Shown in pieces: positions 51,934-61,344 of a DNA stretch of 64,000 nt (position 1 is the stretch's first letter; each line of letters begins with the position of its first letter). The position numbers were made by a program, and so were the translations under genes. The notes beneath the pieces were generated by a model. It had not been told where the DNA came from, did not search any database, and saw only the letters and a program-made list of their open reading frames with translations. Origin of the DNA: Ruminococcus sp. OA3 (GTDB taxonomy: Bacteria; Bacillota; Clostridia; Lachnospirales; Lachnospiraceae); NCBI RefSeq assembly GCF_022440845.1, contig NZ_JAKNTO010000001.1, positions 1,054,001 through 1,118,000 of the forward strand. The letters run 5' to 3'.

Positions 51934-54900
51934 ATGGAGAGGAAGAAACGGGATGGTTTAAGGAGAAGGGGATGTGTGCGGCATTGTGTACACAGGCTTA
52001 CCGCGGTCGTGCTGATTCTGGTACTGACGATGTCAGCATGCCTGATGGAAGCAGGTGCGGTTGCATGGAATGCAAATGCAGATACAGATGACAATTTCCA
52101 GCAGCTGAGATTCTGGGAGGATGAAAAGCCGGGCATACGCTTTTATATCAACGCTGCCGCGCGGTATGAACTGGAGACGGTTAGGGAACCCGGATTTGGG
52201 ACAGATAAAGGTGAGTGGACGGTGATGAGCCTGCTGCGCGGGATGTATACCGGAATGGATTATCTGAACTATATACCGGATGATTATTTCGAAGGCTATT
52301 ATCAGCGTATGGTGGAAACGGTACAGAGCAAAAACGGTGTACTTGATGCATACAAGATCACGGAATGGTGCAGAGTGATACTTGCGCTGAGTGCGCTCGG
52401 AAAATCACCGGAAGATGTGGGAGGATATGATTTCCTGGATAAGCTGTCAAAATCATATAACGACACATACTGGCAGGGGATCAACGGTCCGGTATTCAGC
52501 CTGATCTCCCTGAATACCGGCGGGTATCAGCTCTATGAGACACCTTCTGATTATCAGGAGGGTGATATCAACACCGAAGGCCGTATGCTGGATTATATTG
52601 TGCGCCATGAGATCCTGAGTTCGGACAAGACGATCGGTGGCTGGGCATTGAATGACGCCAATGCTGCTGAGAAGGGCGCTGATGCCGATATCACAGGGAT
52701 GGCGCTTCAGGCAATGGCGCCCTATTATCTGGATGAACTGAAATACAAAGAGTCGGGCGCAACGACGCCGTATTCTGAGTTTGTGAAGGCGGTGGAACGC
52801 GGCATCTATACGCTGCATCAGATGCAGCTGGACAATGGAGGCTTCAAGGGCTGGGGAAGTGACGTTAATACGGAGTCAACGGCCCAGGTAATCGTAGCCC
52901 TGACGGAGCTTGGCATCGATCCGCTTTCCGAACGTGTTGTACTCTCCAATATAGGAAAAGAATGCGGGTTTCTCCCAAAAGGCGCCGTATGGGACGGCAC
53001 AAGCTGCAATAACATGATTGACGCAGTGCTGATGCACTGGGAGAAAAACAGCGGATCCAGCGAGGCGGTGGGAGGCTTCAAACATGTCACGGCAGGTGAC
53101 GACGGCGGAGGCGGAAGCGGTGATTCGGTTAATGGAATGGCGACTGATCAGGCTCTCTATGCCCTGATTTCCTACGACCGTTTTCTCAACGGGGAGAATA
53201 CGCTGTATGACATGACCGATATGACGGACGGCAGTTATACGGGTATGACAGCAGATACGTATTCCCTCACGTATGACGGCAACGGATCTGCCGCTTCCAG
53301 CACAGAGTCTTATGCACCGTACGCGGAAGTTATGCTGCCGGTTGTGCAGTCTACGGGTGATGAGGCGTTTGTGGCGTGGAACACGAAGGCGGACGGAACG
53401 GGAACGACATATCGTCCGGGGGAAATACTTTCCATGCCGGAACAGGATGTGACACTGTATGCCATGTTCGGACAGATTGATTTTACCCTGGAGCTGGAAT
53501 TAAACGAGGGTGTACTGGCGGACGGTGTATCGGTGCCGGATATGTTTACACCGATGGATGCGGACATTATTCTCCCGACGGCGGATGAGATCACGAAAGA
53601 AGGCTGCATATTCAACGGATGGTATCTGAGCGCTTCCGCTGCGGATAAATTGTCCGGGACAACGGTGACGTCGGTTCCCAAAGGAACGTATGGAAACCAG
53701 AAATATTATGCAGGGTGGCGGGTATCTTTTGATAAGATTAATCCGTTTGGAGTGCTGATCTCAAGCCTGGGAAAGGAAATCCGGATCTCTGACCGCTCTG
53801 TTATACGCCAGGCACGTGCGATCTATGACAGTATGAGTGTGACAGAACAGAAGAACATTACCTGCCGGGCGTACTATGAAAAATTAGTATCCGCTGAAGA
53901 GGCACTGAAACAACTGGAAGAAAGCATGGACCAGGCAGAAGTTGTGATCAGCTTGATCACAGACATCGGTACGCCGGTGACCTTAGAACGGGAAGCTTAC
54001 ATCAAGGAGGCACGGGAATCGTATGATGCCCTGGCGGAGGAAGACAAGGCGTATGTGACGAATTATGCTGACCTGATTGCGGCGGAAGAGAGTCTTGCCA
54101 TCTTACAGGAAAATCAGGCAGCGGCCGATGCGGCAGCTGCTCTGATCGGGGAAATCGGCGAGGTGACGCTGGAATCAGAAACGGCGATTGCCAAAGCGCG
54201 TGCAGCCTTCGACCAGCTGACCGCAGAGCAGCAGCAGCTGATAAAGGAAAGCGATATTGCCCAGCTTGAGTCGGCGGAGCTGACGTTCGTACAGCTTAAG
54301 GAACAGGCGGAAAGAATACAGAATGTACGTGATCTGATCGCTCTGATACCGGAAACACTCAGTATAGAGGATGACAGTTTCCAGATCGTATCGGATGCCA
54401 AAGCTGCCTATGTTGCACTGACTAACGAGGAACGTCAGGAGATTACAGTGGAGGAGGCGCAGATGATAGTGGACGCCCAGCAGACACTGAATGCGCTGGC
54501 ACAGCAGAATGCACAGTGGGAGGATATCGAGGTCAGCAAAGAGCTGGTTACGAAGATTTCAAATTACGGCGGTACGGCAAAACTTGAGGACGAGGAAGAT
54601 ATTCAGGCGATCAGGGCGACGTATGACGGCTTTACCAACGTGCAGAAAGCCCTGGTGGAAAATTATTATTCACTGGTGGCACTGGAGGAGATGCTGGTCT
54701 CACTGCATCTGGATGTGGAAGCTGCCGCCGAGGTTGAGGCAATGATCGCGGAAATCGGTGAGGTAACGTTCGAAAAAGAGGCTGAGGTTGTCGCAGCCGG
54801 GGTTGCATACCGCACTCTGACCGCAAGTCAGAAGGAGCTTGTGGGAAATTACAGAGATCTGGTCGCTGCACAGCAGGCGCTGTCGGTGCTGCGCAACAAC

Positions 54901-56670
54901 AGACAGCAGGCACAGAAGACGATCGATAAGATTGAGGCGATTGGAAATGTAACACTGGACAGCCTGGATGCGATCCTCAAAGCGGAGAAGTCATACGATA
55001 AACTGACAGATGCCCAGAAGGGCCTTATCAGTGAGGAACTGCTGAAAGTGCTTGCCGATGCAAGGACAGAGTATGACAGGCTGGAGGGTCTGGTACTGAA
55101 AGGCATTGAACTGAGTGAGTCAGATATTACGCTGGCTGTCGGCGGCACAAAAGAGATCACAGTAGGCTATGAACCTGAAAATACACTCTCGAGTAAGGAG
55201 ATTTTGTGGAGCAGCAGTGATCCGGAAGTACTCACTGTCGAAGACGGTGTGATTACAGCCGTAGGTGCCGGCGACGCCGCAGTCGTAGCCAGGGCAAAGG
55301 CGAATAAAAGAATCATGGCTACCTGTGCGGTACACGTAAAAGTTCCGCTGACGGGGATCACCATCAACAAGAAAAGCATGGCGCTGACAAGAGGGGAAGT
55401 GGCACTGCTCCAGGTTGGCTACCTTCCGGAAAATACGACGGATGATAAGACGGTAATATGGAAAAGTGGAGACACGAAAGTGGCGACGGTTTCCTCTGCC
55501 GGGAAAGTGACGGGGGTTGCCAACGGAACGACGACGATCACAGCCAGTGTCGGGGAATTCCAGGTATCCTGTAAAATTCAGGTATACAATTATAAGATTT
55601 CATATCAGCTGAACGGCGGAACGAATGACAGTACCAATCCCGTGAGATACAGTGGTCCGTGGAATGTGACATTGAAGAATGCGACGAGGGCCGGTTATAC
55701 CTTTGGCGGCTGGTACACAGACAAGAACTTTAAAAACAGAATCACCATGATACAAAAGGGAAGTAACAAAGACTATACCCTCTATGCAAAATGGATCAAA
55801 GTGACGGCTCCGGGGAAAATGGAAATCACGAGCCTGACGAATACAGCGGCGGGCAGCATAAAGATTGTTGTAAAGGGAAAACCTTCCGGGGCAGTCGGTT
55901 ATCACGTGCTTTATGCCGATAACAGCAGTATGAAAAATGCGAAGAATCTCTACACAACCATGTGGGGAGGAAAGACGATCACATCGCTGACACCGGGGAA
56001 GACTTATTATGTGAAAGTGCGCGCCTACAAGAAGGACTCTGCCGGAAAGACGATCTTCGGTTCCTATACCGCAGTTAAAAGCGTCGCACTGGTGATACCT
56101 GAGAAGACGGTGCTCTCCAAAGTTCAGTCCTGGGGCTCTCAGACATTGAAGCTCAGCTGGGAAAAAGTAAGCGGTGCGAGTGGATATCAGATCTACCAGA
56201 GGAGTTCCAAAACCGGACCCTGGAAGCAGGTCACACAGATTGCAAACGGGAACACAACTTCCTATTTACACGGCAATCTGACATCCGGAAAGACATATGA
56301 TTATGTGGTGCGTGCGTATCGTACCGTGAAAAACAAAAACTATATCGGAGCAAACAGCAATATCGTGAGCGGGAAGCCTGTACCGGCACAGGTGAAAAAT
56401 GTGACGGTCAGGCAGGCATCTTCCACCAGCATGAAGATCAGCTGGGGAAAGGTAAACGGGGCGAGCGGATACCAGATCTACCGCAGAAATCCTGCGACAG
56501 GAAAATATCAGTTTGTCACACAGGTAAATCAGGCGGGCGCGACGTCCTATACGGAAAAAGGCCTGAAGAAAGGAATCACCTATACGTATGTGGTACGCGC
56601 ATACCGGACAGTGAACGGCAATAAGGTCCTGGGTGCCAACTCATCGGAAACAAAAGGAAGTATTAAATAA
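51934..56670 (+). CDS. Large secreted protein with alpha/alpha-toroid domain, helical repeats, Big_2 and FN3 modules
   Basis: 1578 residues. A basic n-region and hydrophobic core (LTAVVLILVLTMSACLMEAGAVA) make a signal peptide; the SAC could allow lipidation but a standard cleavage is as likely. Residues about 66-435 are the helical toroid with GADADITGMALQAMAPYY, LDNGGFKGWGS, TESTAQVIVALTELGIDP and NGMATDQALYALISYDRF, ending TLYDM, the same landmarks as in the 34103 and 58820 proteins. An InlB-like segment (to about 600), seven helical repeats of about 60 residues (605-1055), two Big_2 domains, another InlB repeat and three FN3 modules follow. First gene behind riboswitch 3; its stop overlaps the DUF4430 gene start by one base. 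Inferred alpha half of a two-chain corrinoid binder. Confidence 0.82.
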   Translation: MERKKRDGLRRRGCVRHCVHRLTAVVLILVLTMSACLMEAGAVAWNANADTDDNFQQLRFWEDEKPGIRFYINAAARYELETVREPGFGTDKGEWTVMSLLRGMYTGMDYLNYIPDDYFEGYYQRMVETVQSKNGVLDAYKITEWCRVILALSALGKSPEDVGGYDFLDKLSKSYNDTYWQGINGPVFSLISLNTGGYQLYETPSDYQEGDINTEGRMLDYIVRHEILSSDKTIGGWALNDANAAEKGADADITGMALQAMAPYYLDELKYKESGATTPYSEFVKAVERGIYTLHQMQLDNGGFKGWGSDVNTESTAQVIVALTELGIDPLSERVVLSNIGKECGFLPKGAVWDGTSCNNMIDAVLMHWEKNSGSSEAVGGFKHVTAGDDGGGGSGDSVNGMATDQALYALISYDRFLNGENTLYDMTDMTDGSYTGMTADTYSLTYDGNGSAASSTESYAPYAEVMLPVVQSTGDEAFVAWNTKADGTGTTYRPGEILSMPEQDVTLYAMFGQIDFTLELELNEGVLADGVSVPDMFTPMDADIILPTADEITKEGCIFNGWYLSASAADKLSGTTVTSVPKGTYGNQKYYAGWRVSFDKINPFGVLISSLGKEIRISDRSVIRQARAIYDSMSVTEQKNITCRAYYEKLVSAEEALKQLEESMDQAEVVISLITDIGTPVTLEREAYIKEARESYDALAEEDKAYVTNYADLIAAEESLAILQENQAAADAAAALIGEIGEVTLESETAIAKARAAFDQLTAEQQQLIKESDIAQLESAELTFVQLKEQAERIQNVRDLIALIPETLSIEDDSFQIVSDAKAAYVALTNEERQEITVEEAQMIVDAQQTLNALAQQNAQWEDIEVSKELVTKISNYGGTAKLEDEEDIQAIRATYDGFTNVQKALVENYYSLVALEEMLVSLHLDVEAAAEVEAMIAEIGEVTFEKEAEVVAAGVAYRTLTASQKELVGNYRDLVAAQQALSVLRNNRQQAQKTIDKIEAIGNVTLDSLDAILKAEKSYDKLTDAQKGLISEELLKVLADARTEYDRLEGLVLKGIELSESDITLAVGGTKEITVGYEPENTLSSKEILWSSSDPEVLTVEDGVITAVGAGDAAVVARAKANKRIMATCAVHVKVPLTGITINKKSMALTRGEVALLQVGYLPENTTDDKTVIWKSGDTKVATVSSAGKVTGVANGTTTITASVGEFQVSCKIQVYNYKISYQLNGGTNDSTNPVRYSGPWNVTLKNATRAGYTFGGWYTDKNFKNRITMIQKGSNKDYTLYAKWIKVTAPGKMEITSLTNTAAGSIKIVVKGKPSGAVGYHVLYADNSSMKNAKNLYTTMWGGKTITSLTPGKTYYVKVRAYKKDSAGKTIFGSYTAVKSVALVIPEKTVLSKVQSWGSQTLKLSWEKVSGASGYQIYQRSSKTGPWKQVTQIANGNTTSYLHGNLTSGKTYDYVVRAYRTVKNKNYIGANSNIVSGKPVPAQVKNVTVRQASSTSMKISWGKVNGASGYQIYRRNPATGKYQFVTQVNQAGATSYTEKGLKKGITYTYVVRAYRTVNGNKVLGANSSETKGSIK
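56110..56668 (+). repeat. FN3 module pair, copy 2
   Basis: Partner of the repeat at 50980-51530; same orientation, about 5.1 kb apart. Confidence 0.8.
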
Positions 56671-58820
56671 TGGGCCAGATATTAGAAAAAATTAATTTAT
56701 GGGTAAGGAGACACAGAGAAGTCACAGCGGCAGCCATCGGGCTGCTTGTTGTGGTTCTGTTCTCGGTGTCCGTATTTGGAACCCTGAGCACGCAGGTGTC
56801 GGCTGCGATGGAAAATCCGGTTCAGGGAATTTCAGACCAGAGCTCGCTTGTTCAGCTGAGCGGGACGACAGAGGTGGTGGCCGAGGCTCCGAAAGGCATG
56901 GCACTGACGGCTGAGAATGATACAGATGCCAGCGACCAGCCGACAGCGGAGGATCAGCAGGCGAACGAGTCGCAGGCCAATACCGGAAATAATACCTCCT
57001 CGGCAAACAGCCTGAGCTCCGGGGGCGGACAGAATGAAGGCGGCAGCCAGGCGTCTGGCGGTGACGGCGGCAATTCTTCCGATAAAGACAAAGATGATAA
57101 AAATCTGGAAGACGAGGGAATCAAAAAAGGTGAATTTTTTACGACATCCATCCAGGATAACGAGGTAGTGAATGAGAGTAATTATTCCTACACGATCATG
57201 CACAAGCAGGAAGAACTCGAGGTGCTCCAGGTTCAGAATAAGGTGAACAAAGGGAAGTTCACAAACTATACGGGGGAATTTGCACTGGCAGAGGGTGAAA
57301 ATCAGATCACCGTCAAAGCCACCTATCGGGGGACAGACGGAAAGACGTTTTCCGCTGTTAAAACTTATACGATTTATTATGAAAAGAATGAGGAGAATAT
57401 AGAAAAAGCCAGGATAGAGACGGACCTCACAAACAGTCAGAAGACCTTAAAAAATGAGTATTCATTTTCGGCAATTGCCACCCTGGGCGGCAGGCAGACG
57501 GAACTGACGATCAATGTGGAACGCGGCAATGTGACAGAAAGCATCACTTCCACGGAAGACAGGCATGTGGTGAGAGAACTCTCTGAGGGGATCAATAAAG
57601 TGACTCTCTCGGCGGGGAAAGGGAGTGCTAAGACGACCAAAGGTCCGTATATTATCATGTATGAGCCCGATCCGAAAGCAGGCACACCCACGCTGTGGTC
57701 GGAAGATCTGGAGGCGGCGAATAATACAAAAGTCAGCAGAGCGGATTTTCCTTTCAGTGCATTTGCAGAGATGGGCGGTACTCCGATACCGTTTAAGGTG
57801 TTCTGGAATGATCAGGAACTGACGGACCTCGGGGGCGGCAATTTTGAAGTGACCCTCGAAATAGGAAACAACACATTCTATCTGCAGGCGGAGGACAGCG
57901 CCGGGGACCCCGTTACAAAGGGACCTTATACTGTTACGTATGGTCCCAGAAAACCGGAAGATGACAACGGTGACGGACCGGTATCGGATGAGGACGGTCC
58001 TACAATTTTCAGTTCGCTGTCAGATGTGGCTGAGGTCTCGAACAGTACCCTGAATTTCTGGGTATATGCGACAGATTACAGAGGCAATTATATACCGGAA
58101 TCCAACTATGATGTGACGAGAAACGGTGTCCCGGCTACATTAGTATATAGTAATAACGATCAGATCAGTTATTCGGTGCAGCTGGACCCGGGGGTCAATA
58201 CCTTTACAGTTCAGGCGTGGGATAAGGACGGGTTCCGAAGGGTTGCGACGTATCAGGTGACATACAACGAGCCGGAGGAGACGCTTGGCACCGTGACCGT
58301 TTCCATTGAGGGGACCACCATCGGAATCGGTTATCTGGCGGATAGTTATCCGGTCGAGATTAAAAAAGACACCCCGTTCTCGCAGCTTCTGGTTGAGAAT
58401 TTTGACGAGATAACGGGGCATCTGGGATTTGAAGCGCATTATACAGGTACGCTTTACAGCAGCTTTTACCTGGAATCGATCTCCAATCCCCAGGATTTTG
58501 TATTTCCGGCGATTCCGGCTGATCTGGAAGAACACCTGCTTGCCCTGAATGATCCGGATTCGGATGAGGTGGTCTATAATCCTGCAAAATACCGTACGAA
58601 TCAGCTTGGTCAATTTGACTTCTGCAAGGGCAGCGGATGGATGTACTGGGTGAGCACGCTGGGGTACCCGAATGTCGGGATGGACCAGTACTATCCGCAG
58701 GACGGAGATGTCGTACGCATTCGCTATACGACGTACTATGGTTCTGATATAGGAGGAAGCGGAGCCATGGGAAATGGAACAAATGAAGGAGAAGGTGACG
58801 GAGATTGGGGAGAATGGTGA
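56670..58820 (+). CDS. Membrane-anchored or secreted DUF4430 protein with Ig-like repeats
   Basis: 716 residues. One hydrophobic helix (AAIGLLVVVLFSVSVFGTL, about 21-39) follows a basic segment and could be a signal peptide or an N-terminal anchor. A Ser/Gly/Asp-rich linker covers about 60-150. Three or four cadherin/Ig-like beta repeats (ending in YTIYYE, YIIMYEP, YTVTYG, YQVTYN) fill 160-535. DUF4430 lies at about 540-700: PFSQLLVENFDEI, GQFDFCKGSGWMYWVS, DGDVVRIRYTTYYGSDIGG. The start ATG overlaps the upstream stop by one base, so it is translated with the toroid protein. I infer the beta partner of that protein. Confidence 0.82.
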   Translation: MGQILEKINLWVRRHREVTAAAIGLLVVVLFSVSVFGTLSTQVSAAMENPVQGISDQSSLVQLSGTTEVVAEAPKGMALTAENDTDASDQPTAEDQQANESQANTGNNTSSANSLSSGGGQNEGGSQASGGDGGNSSDKDKDDKNLEDEGIKKGEFFTTSIQDNEVVNESNYSYTIMHKQEELEVLQVQNKVNKGKFTNYTGEFALAEGENQITVKATYRGTDGKTFSAVKTYTIYYEKNEENIEKARIETDLTNSQKTLKNEYSFSAIATLGGRQTELTINVERGNVTESITSTEDRHVVRELSEGINKVTLSAGKGSAKTTKGPYIIMYEPDPKAGTPTLWSEDLEAANNTKVSRADFPFSAFAEMGGTPIPFKVFWNDQELTDLGGGNFEVTLEIGNNTFYLQAEDSAGDPVTKGPYTVTYGPRKPEDDNGDGPVSDEDGPTIFSSLSDVAEVSNSTLNFWVYATDYRGNYIPESNYDVTRNGVPATLVYSNNDQISYSVQLDPGVNTFTVQAWDKDGFRRVATYQVTYNEPEETLGTVTVSIEGTTIGIGYLADSYPVEIKKDTPFSQLLVENFDEITGHLGFEAHYTGTLYSSFYLESISNPQDFVFPAIPADLEEHLLALNDPDSDEVVYNPAKYRTNQLGQFDFCKGSGWMYWVSTLGYPNVGMDQYYPQDGDVVRIRYTTYYGSDIGGSGAMGNGTNEGEGDGDWGEW

Positions 58821-60775
58821 TGCATGATGTACGGGTCCGAGTCTGCAGCTTCCTGGTGGCATTGTGTCTGACATTCGGCATGCTGCCGCTTCACCTGGCA
58901 TATGCGGACGGGCATACCGACTACACGCCCCGGGAACTGCTGGAAACAGCGGAGGACATCATTGCCTGGGAGAAACGTCAGGTCGGTGCTGCTGCGGACG
59001 ACAATCTGTTTAACAATGCCTTCCTGCAGATCGCTGGGACGACAAACACGGACTGGACGGCACTCGCAATGGGAAGATGTGGCCGCGCAGACGATTACAA
59101 TGCATATCTGGCGGTGTTGGCGGATCAGGTGACGAAAAAGTATACAGACGACAGGAAGCTGTCCAGTGACAAGGCGACGGAATGGCACAGAATGGCACTG
59201 ACGGTTCTCAGCCTGGGCGGAGACCCGACCACGTTTGGAAAAGATGCCGGCGGCAATGCAGTCAATCTGATCGCGGATGGTGTTTATGACCGCGGCAGGA
59301 CGGAATCACTGGGCGAGCAGGGAATTAACGGATGGGTCTATGGTCTCATAGCACTGGACAGTCTGCGCTATCGGGTGCCGGAAGGGGCATCTGATACGAG
59401 GCGGGATATCATCTGCCAGATTCTGAAGCTTCAGCTTGATGACGGAGACTTTGCGCTGGATACTTCATCTTCTGGCAATGCGTCTGATGTGGATCTGACT
59501 GCCATGGCGGTTCAGGCGCTGGCGCCGTACTACAACAGCGAAGAGACGTATGAGATCAAACGGTATAAAAATCAGGAGACGAAGACAGTACGTCAGGCGG
59601 TGGATGCCGCTCTGGCGTGTTTGTCTGAAAGCCAGCAGGACGACGGAGGCTTTGTCAGCTGGAGTATGAGCAACAGTGAGAGCTGCTGTCAGGTGATCGT
59701 GGCGCTGTGTTCGCTGGGCATCGACCCGTGCGGTGACAGCCGTTTTATCAAAGGTGAAAATACGGTGCTGGACGCACTGATGGGGTATAAGAATGATGAC
59801 GGTGGATTTATTCATTCGCATGAGTATGATGAGGAAAACCCAGACGCGGATCCGGACAAATCCAATGGCATGGCAACTCAGCAGGCATTCTATGCGCTGA
59901 CGGCACTCTGCCGGTATTACGGCGATATGCGCACGCTGTATGATTTCCGTCCGGAGATGGATGACAAGGTAAAGGCTCAGGCGGAGGCGGCACGCCAGGC
60001 GATTGACGGTCTGAAGGAGGATGCGGCGCCTGAGGCTTTGACGGCTGCATATCTGGCATATCTGGAAGTTCCTGTGGAAGAGCGCAGCTATATATATAAT
60101 TATCACAAGCTGGCTGATCTTATGAAGACAGCGGACCTTCCGAATGATTCAGAATATCTGGCGGCTGCTATGGAGCAGAATACGGGCGGAAACGGTACCG
60201 TTATATCTCTGTTCGGACAGGATGTATCCATGACTGCAAATATTACATTCACAGAGGAAGACGTACAGAAAGCAACAAATATCCCTGACAATGGCTCAAC
60301 GGAATATTATGTGGATGTTATCAAATTGCTGGACAAGCTGGATAAGGCAGAAAATGCAGACCAGCATAATAAAACGCGAAAGCTGCTGGAACAAAAAAAG
60401 GAAGCCATCGCTGCTACACAGCAGGAGATCAACGATATCAATGGTACCGTGACGGAGACTTTATATCCTGTAGACCAGATATCTCTGGGGGATAAAAAGG
60501 CGGTGGAACATATTGAGCACAGGATTGCCGCGCTCAGCGACTATGACAGACAGCAGATACTGCAGTATGAAGATATTGAGCAGGCTTCCGCGCGGATCAG
60601 GAATCAGGTGACGGCAATCTGCATCGCTGCGGCAGCGATGGTGCTGGCAGTTGTTCTGCTGATCATTGTAATGATTCGGATAAAGAAACGCAGAGCCGAA
60701 AAGATCCGTCAGGAACAGAGATATGATAACGAGATATATGACGACGATGACGAATATGATGACGGGGAGGACTGA
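58820..60775 (+). CDS. Alpha/alpha-toroid protein with C-terminal membrane anchor
   Basis: About 651 residues. ATG 58820 shares its first base with the upstream stop (TGATG) and has GGGGAGA 7 bases upstream; the frame is open from TTG 58805. Signal peptide residues 1-31 (ending LAYADG). The toroid (about 35-380) has TDWTALAMGRCG, SDVDLTAMAVQALAPYY, QDDGGFVSWS, SESCCQVIVALCSLGIDP and NGMATQQAFYALTALCRYY. A helical stalk precedes a transmembrane helix (AAAAMVLAVVLLIIVMI) near residues 597-618 and a short charged cytoplasmic tail. It has no FN3 or Ig repeats, so it is a minimal membrane-bound form of the larger secreted toroid proteins. It lies just before a membrane-anchored DUF4430 gene and the ECF genes: a probable handover station. 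Confidence 0.82.
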   Translation: MHDVRVRVCSFLVALCLTFGMLPLHLAYADGHTDYTPRELLETAEDIIAWEKRQVGAAADDNLFNNAFLQIAGTTNTDWTALAMGRCGRADDYNAYLAVLADQVTKKYTDDRKLSSDKATEWHRMALTVLSLGGDPTTFGKDAGGNAVNLIADGVYDRGRTESLGEQGINGWVYGLIALDSLRYRVPEGASDTRRDIICQILKLQLDDGDFALDTSSSGNASDVDLTAMAVQALAPYYNSEETYEIKRYKNQETKTVRQAVDAALACLSESQQDDGGFVSWSMSNSESCCQVIVALCSLGIDPCGDSRFIKGENTVLDALMGYKNDDGGFIHSHEYDEENPDADPDKSNGMATQQAFYALTALCRYYGDMRTLYDFRPEMDDKVKAQAEAARQAIDGLKEDAAPEALTAAYLAYLEVPVEERSYIYNYHKLADLMKTADLPNDSEYLAAAMEQNTGGNGTVISLFGQDVSMTANITFTEEDVQKATNIPDNGSTEYYVDVIKLLDKLDKAENADQHNKTRKLLEQKKEAIAATQQEINDINGTVTETLYPVDQISLGDKKAVEHIEHRIAALSDYDRQQILQYEDIEQASARIRNQVTAICIAAAAMVLAVVLLIIVMIRIKKRRAEKIRQEQRYDNEIYDDDDEYDDGED

Positions 60776-60777
60776 CC

Positions 60778-61344
60778 GTGAAGAAGGATTTGCTGGTACT
60801 GGCGTTTGTTGTGCTGCTGATCGTGCTGGTCCTCAGGGGAACAAAAATCCAGTCTGTGGAGGATTATTATCTGACACATGTGGATGATATCACAGAGGAT
60901 TCGGAGACAGTTACTGTCTCTATTCGCTGTGACACAATACTTGATCATTACGATAAACTGGATCCCAGGCTGCAGGATGAAAAGTACGTGCCGGCGGATG
61001 GTGTGATTCTGGAACCGACCAGATACGTACTGCGTCCGGGGGACACCGCCTTCGATGTGCTGAACCGTGCGGTACGCCATGAACAGATTCATATGGAGTT
61101 TCAGGGGGCAAAAGACAATGCCTATGGAAGCGCTTATATTCAGGGGATCAATTATCTGTATGAATTCTCCTGTGGAAATCTGAGTGGCTGGATGTACCGG
61201 GTGAACGGACAGTTTCCGTCTTATGGGATCAGCAGATATAAACTGAAGGATAAGGACCAGCTGGAGCTGGTGTACACCTGTGATCTGGGGCGTGATGTGG
61301 GAGGTAATTTCGGGGAACAGAAGGAGGAGAAGAGTAATGAATGA
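60778..61344 (+). CDS. Small membrane-anchored DUF4430 protein
   Basis: 188 residues starting at GTG 60778, two bases after the previous stop. The N-terminal helix (LLVLAFVVLLIVLVL) has no obvious cleavage site and should hold the protein at the membrane with the rest outside. Residues about 75-180 are DUF4430: DTAFDVLNRAVRHEQI, CGNLSGWMYRVNGQFPSYG, LKDKDQLELVYTCDLG. With the preceding toroid protein it forms the third adjacent toroid/DUF4430 pair of the window. Its 3' end overlaps ecfT by 8 bases. It probably completes the corrinoid-binding site next to the ECF importer (inference). Confidence 0.82.
   Translation: MKKDLLVLAFVVLLIVLVLRGTKIQSVEDYYLTHVDDITEDSETVTVSIRCDTILDHYDKLDPRLQDEKYVPADGVILEPTRYVLRPGDTAFDVLNRAVRHEQIHMEFQGAKDNAYGSAYIQGINYLYEFSCGNLSGWMYRVNGQFPSYGISRYKLKDKDQLELVYTCDLGRDVGGNFGEQKEEKSNE

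Noticed and set aside
58820-60775. Toroid protein annotated as a terpene cyclase or prenyltransferase enzyme
   Set aside because: It is secreted and membrane-anchored, has no isoprenoid context, and is paired with DUF4430 in a cobalamin-riboswitch operon.
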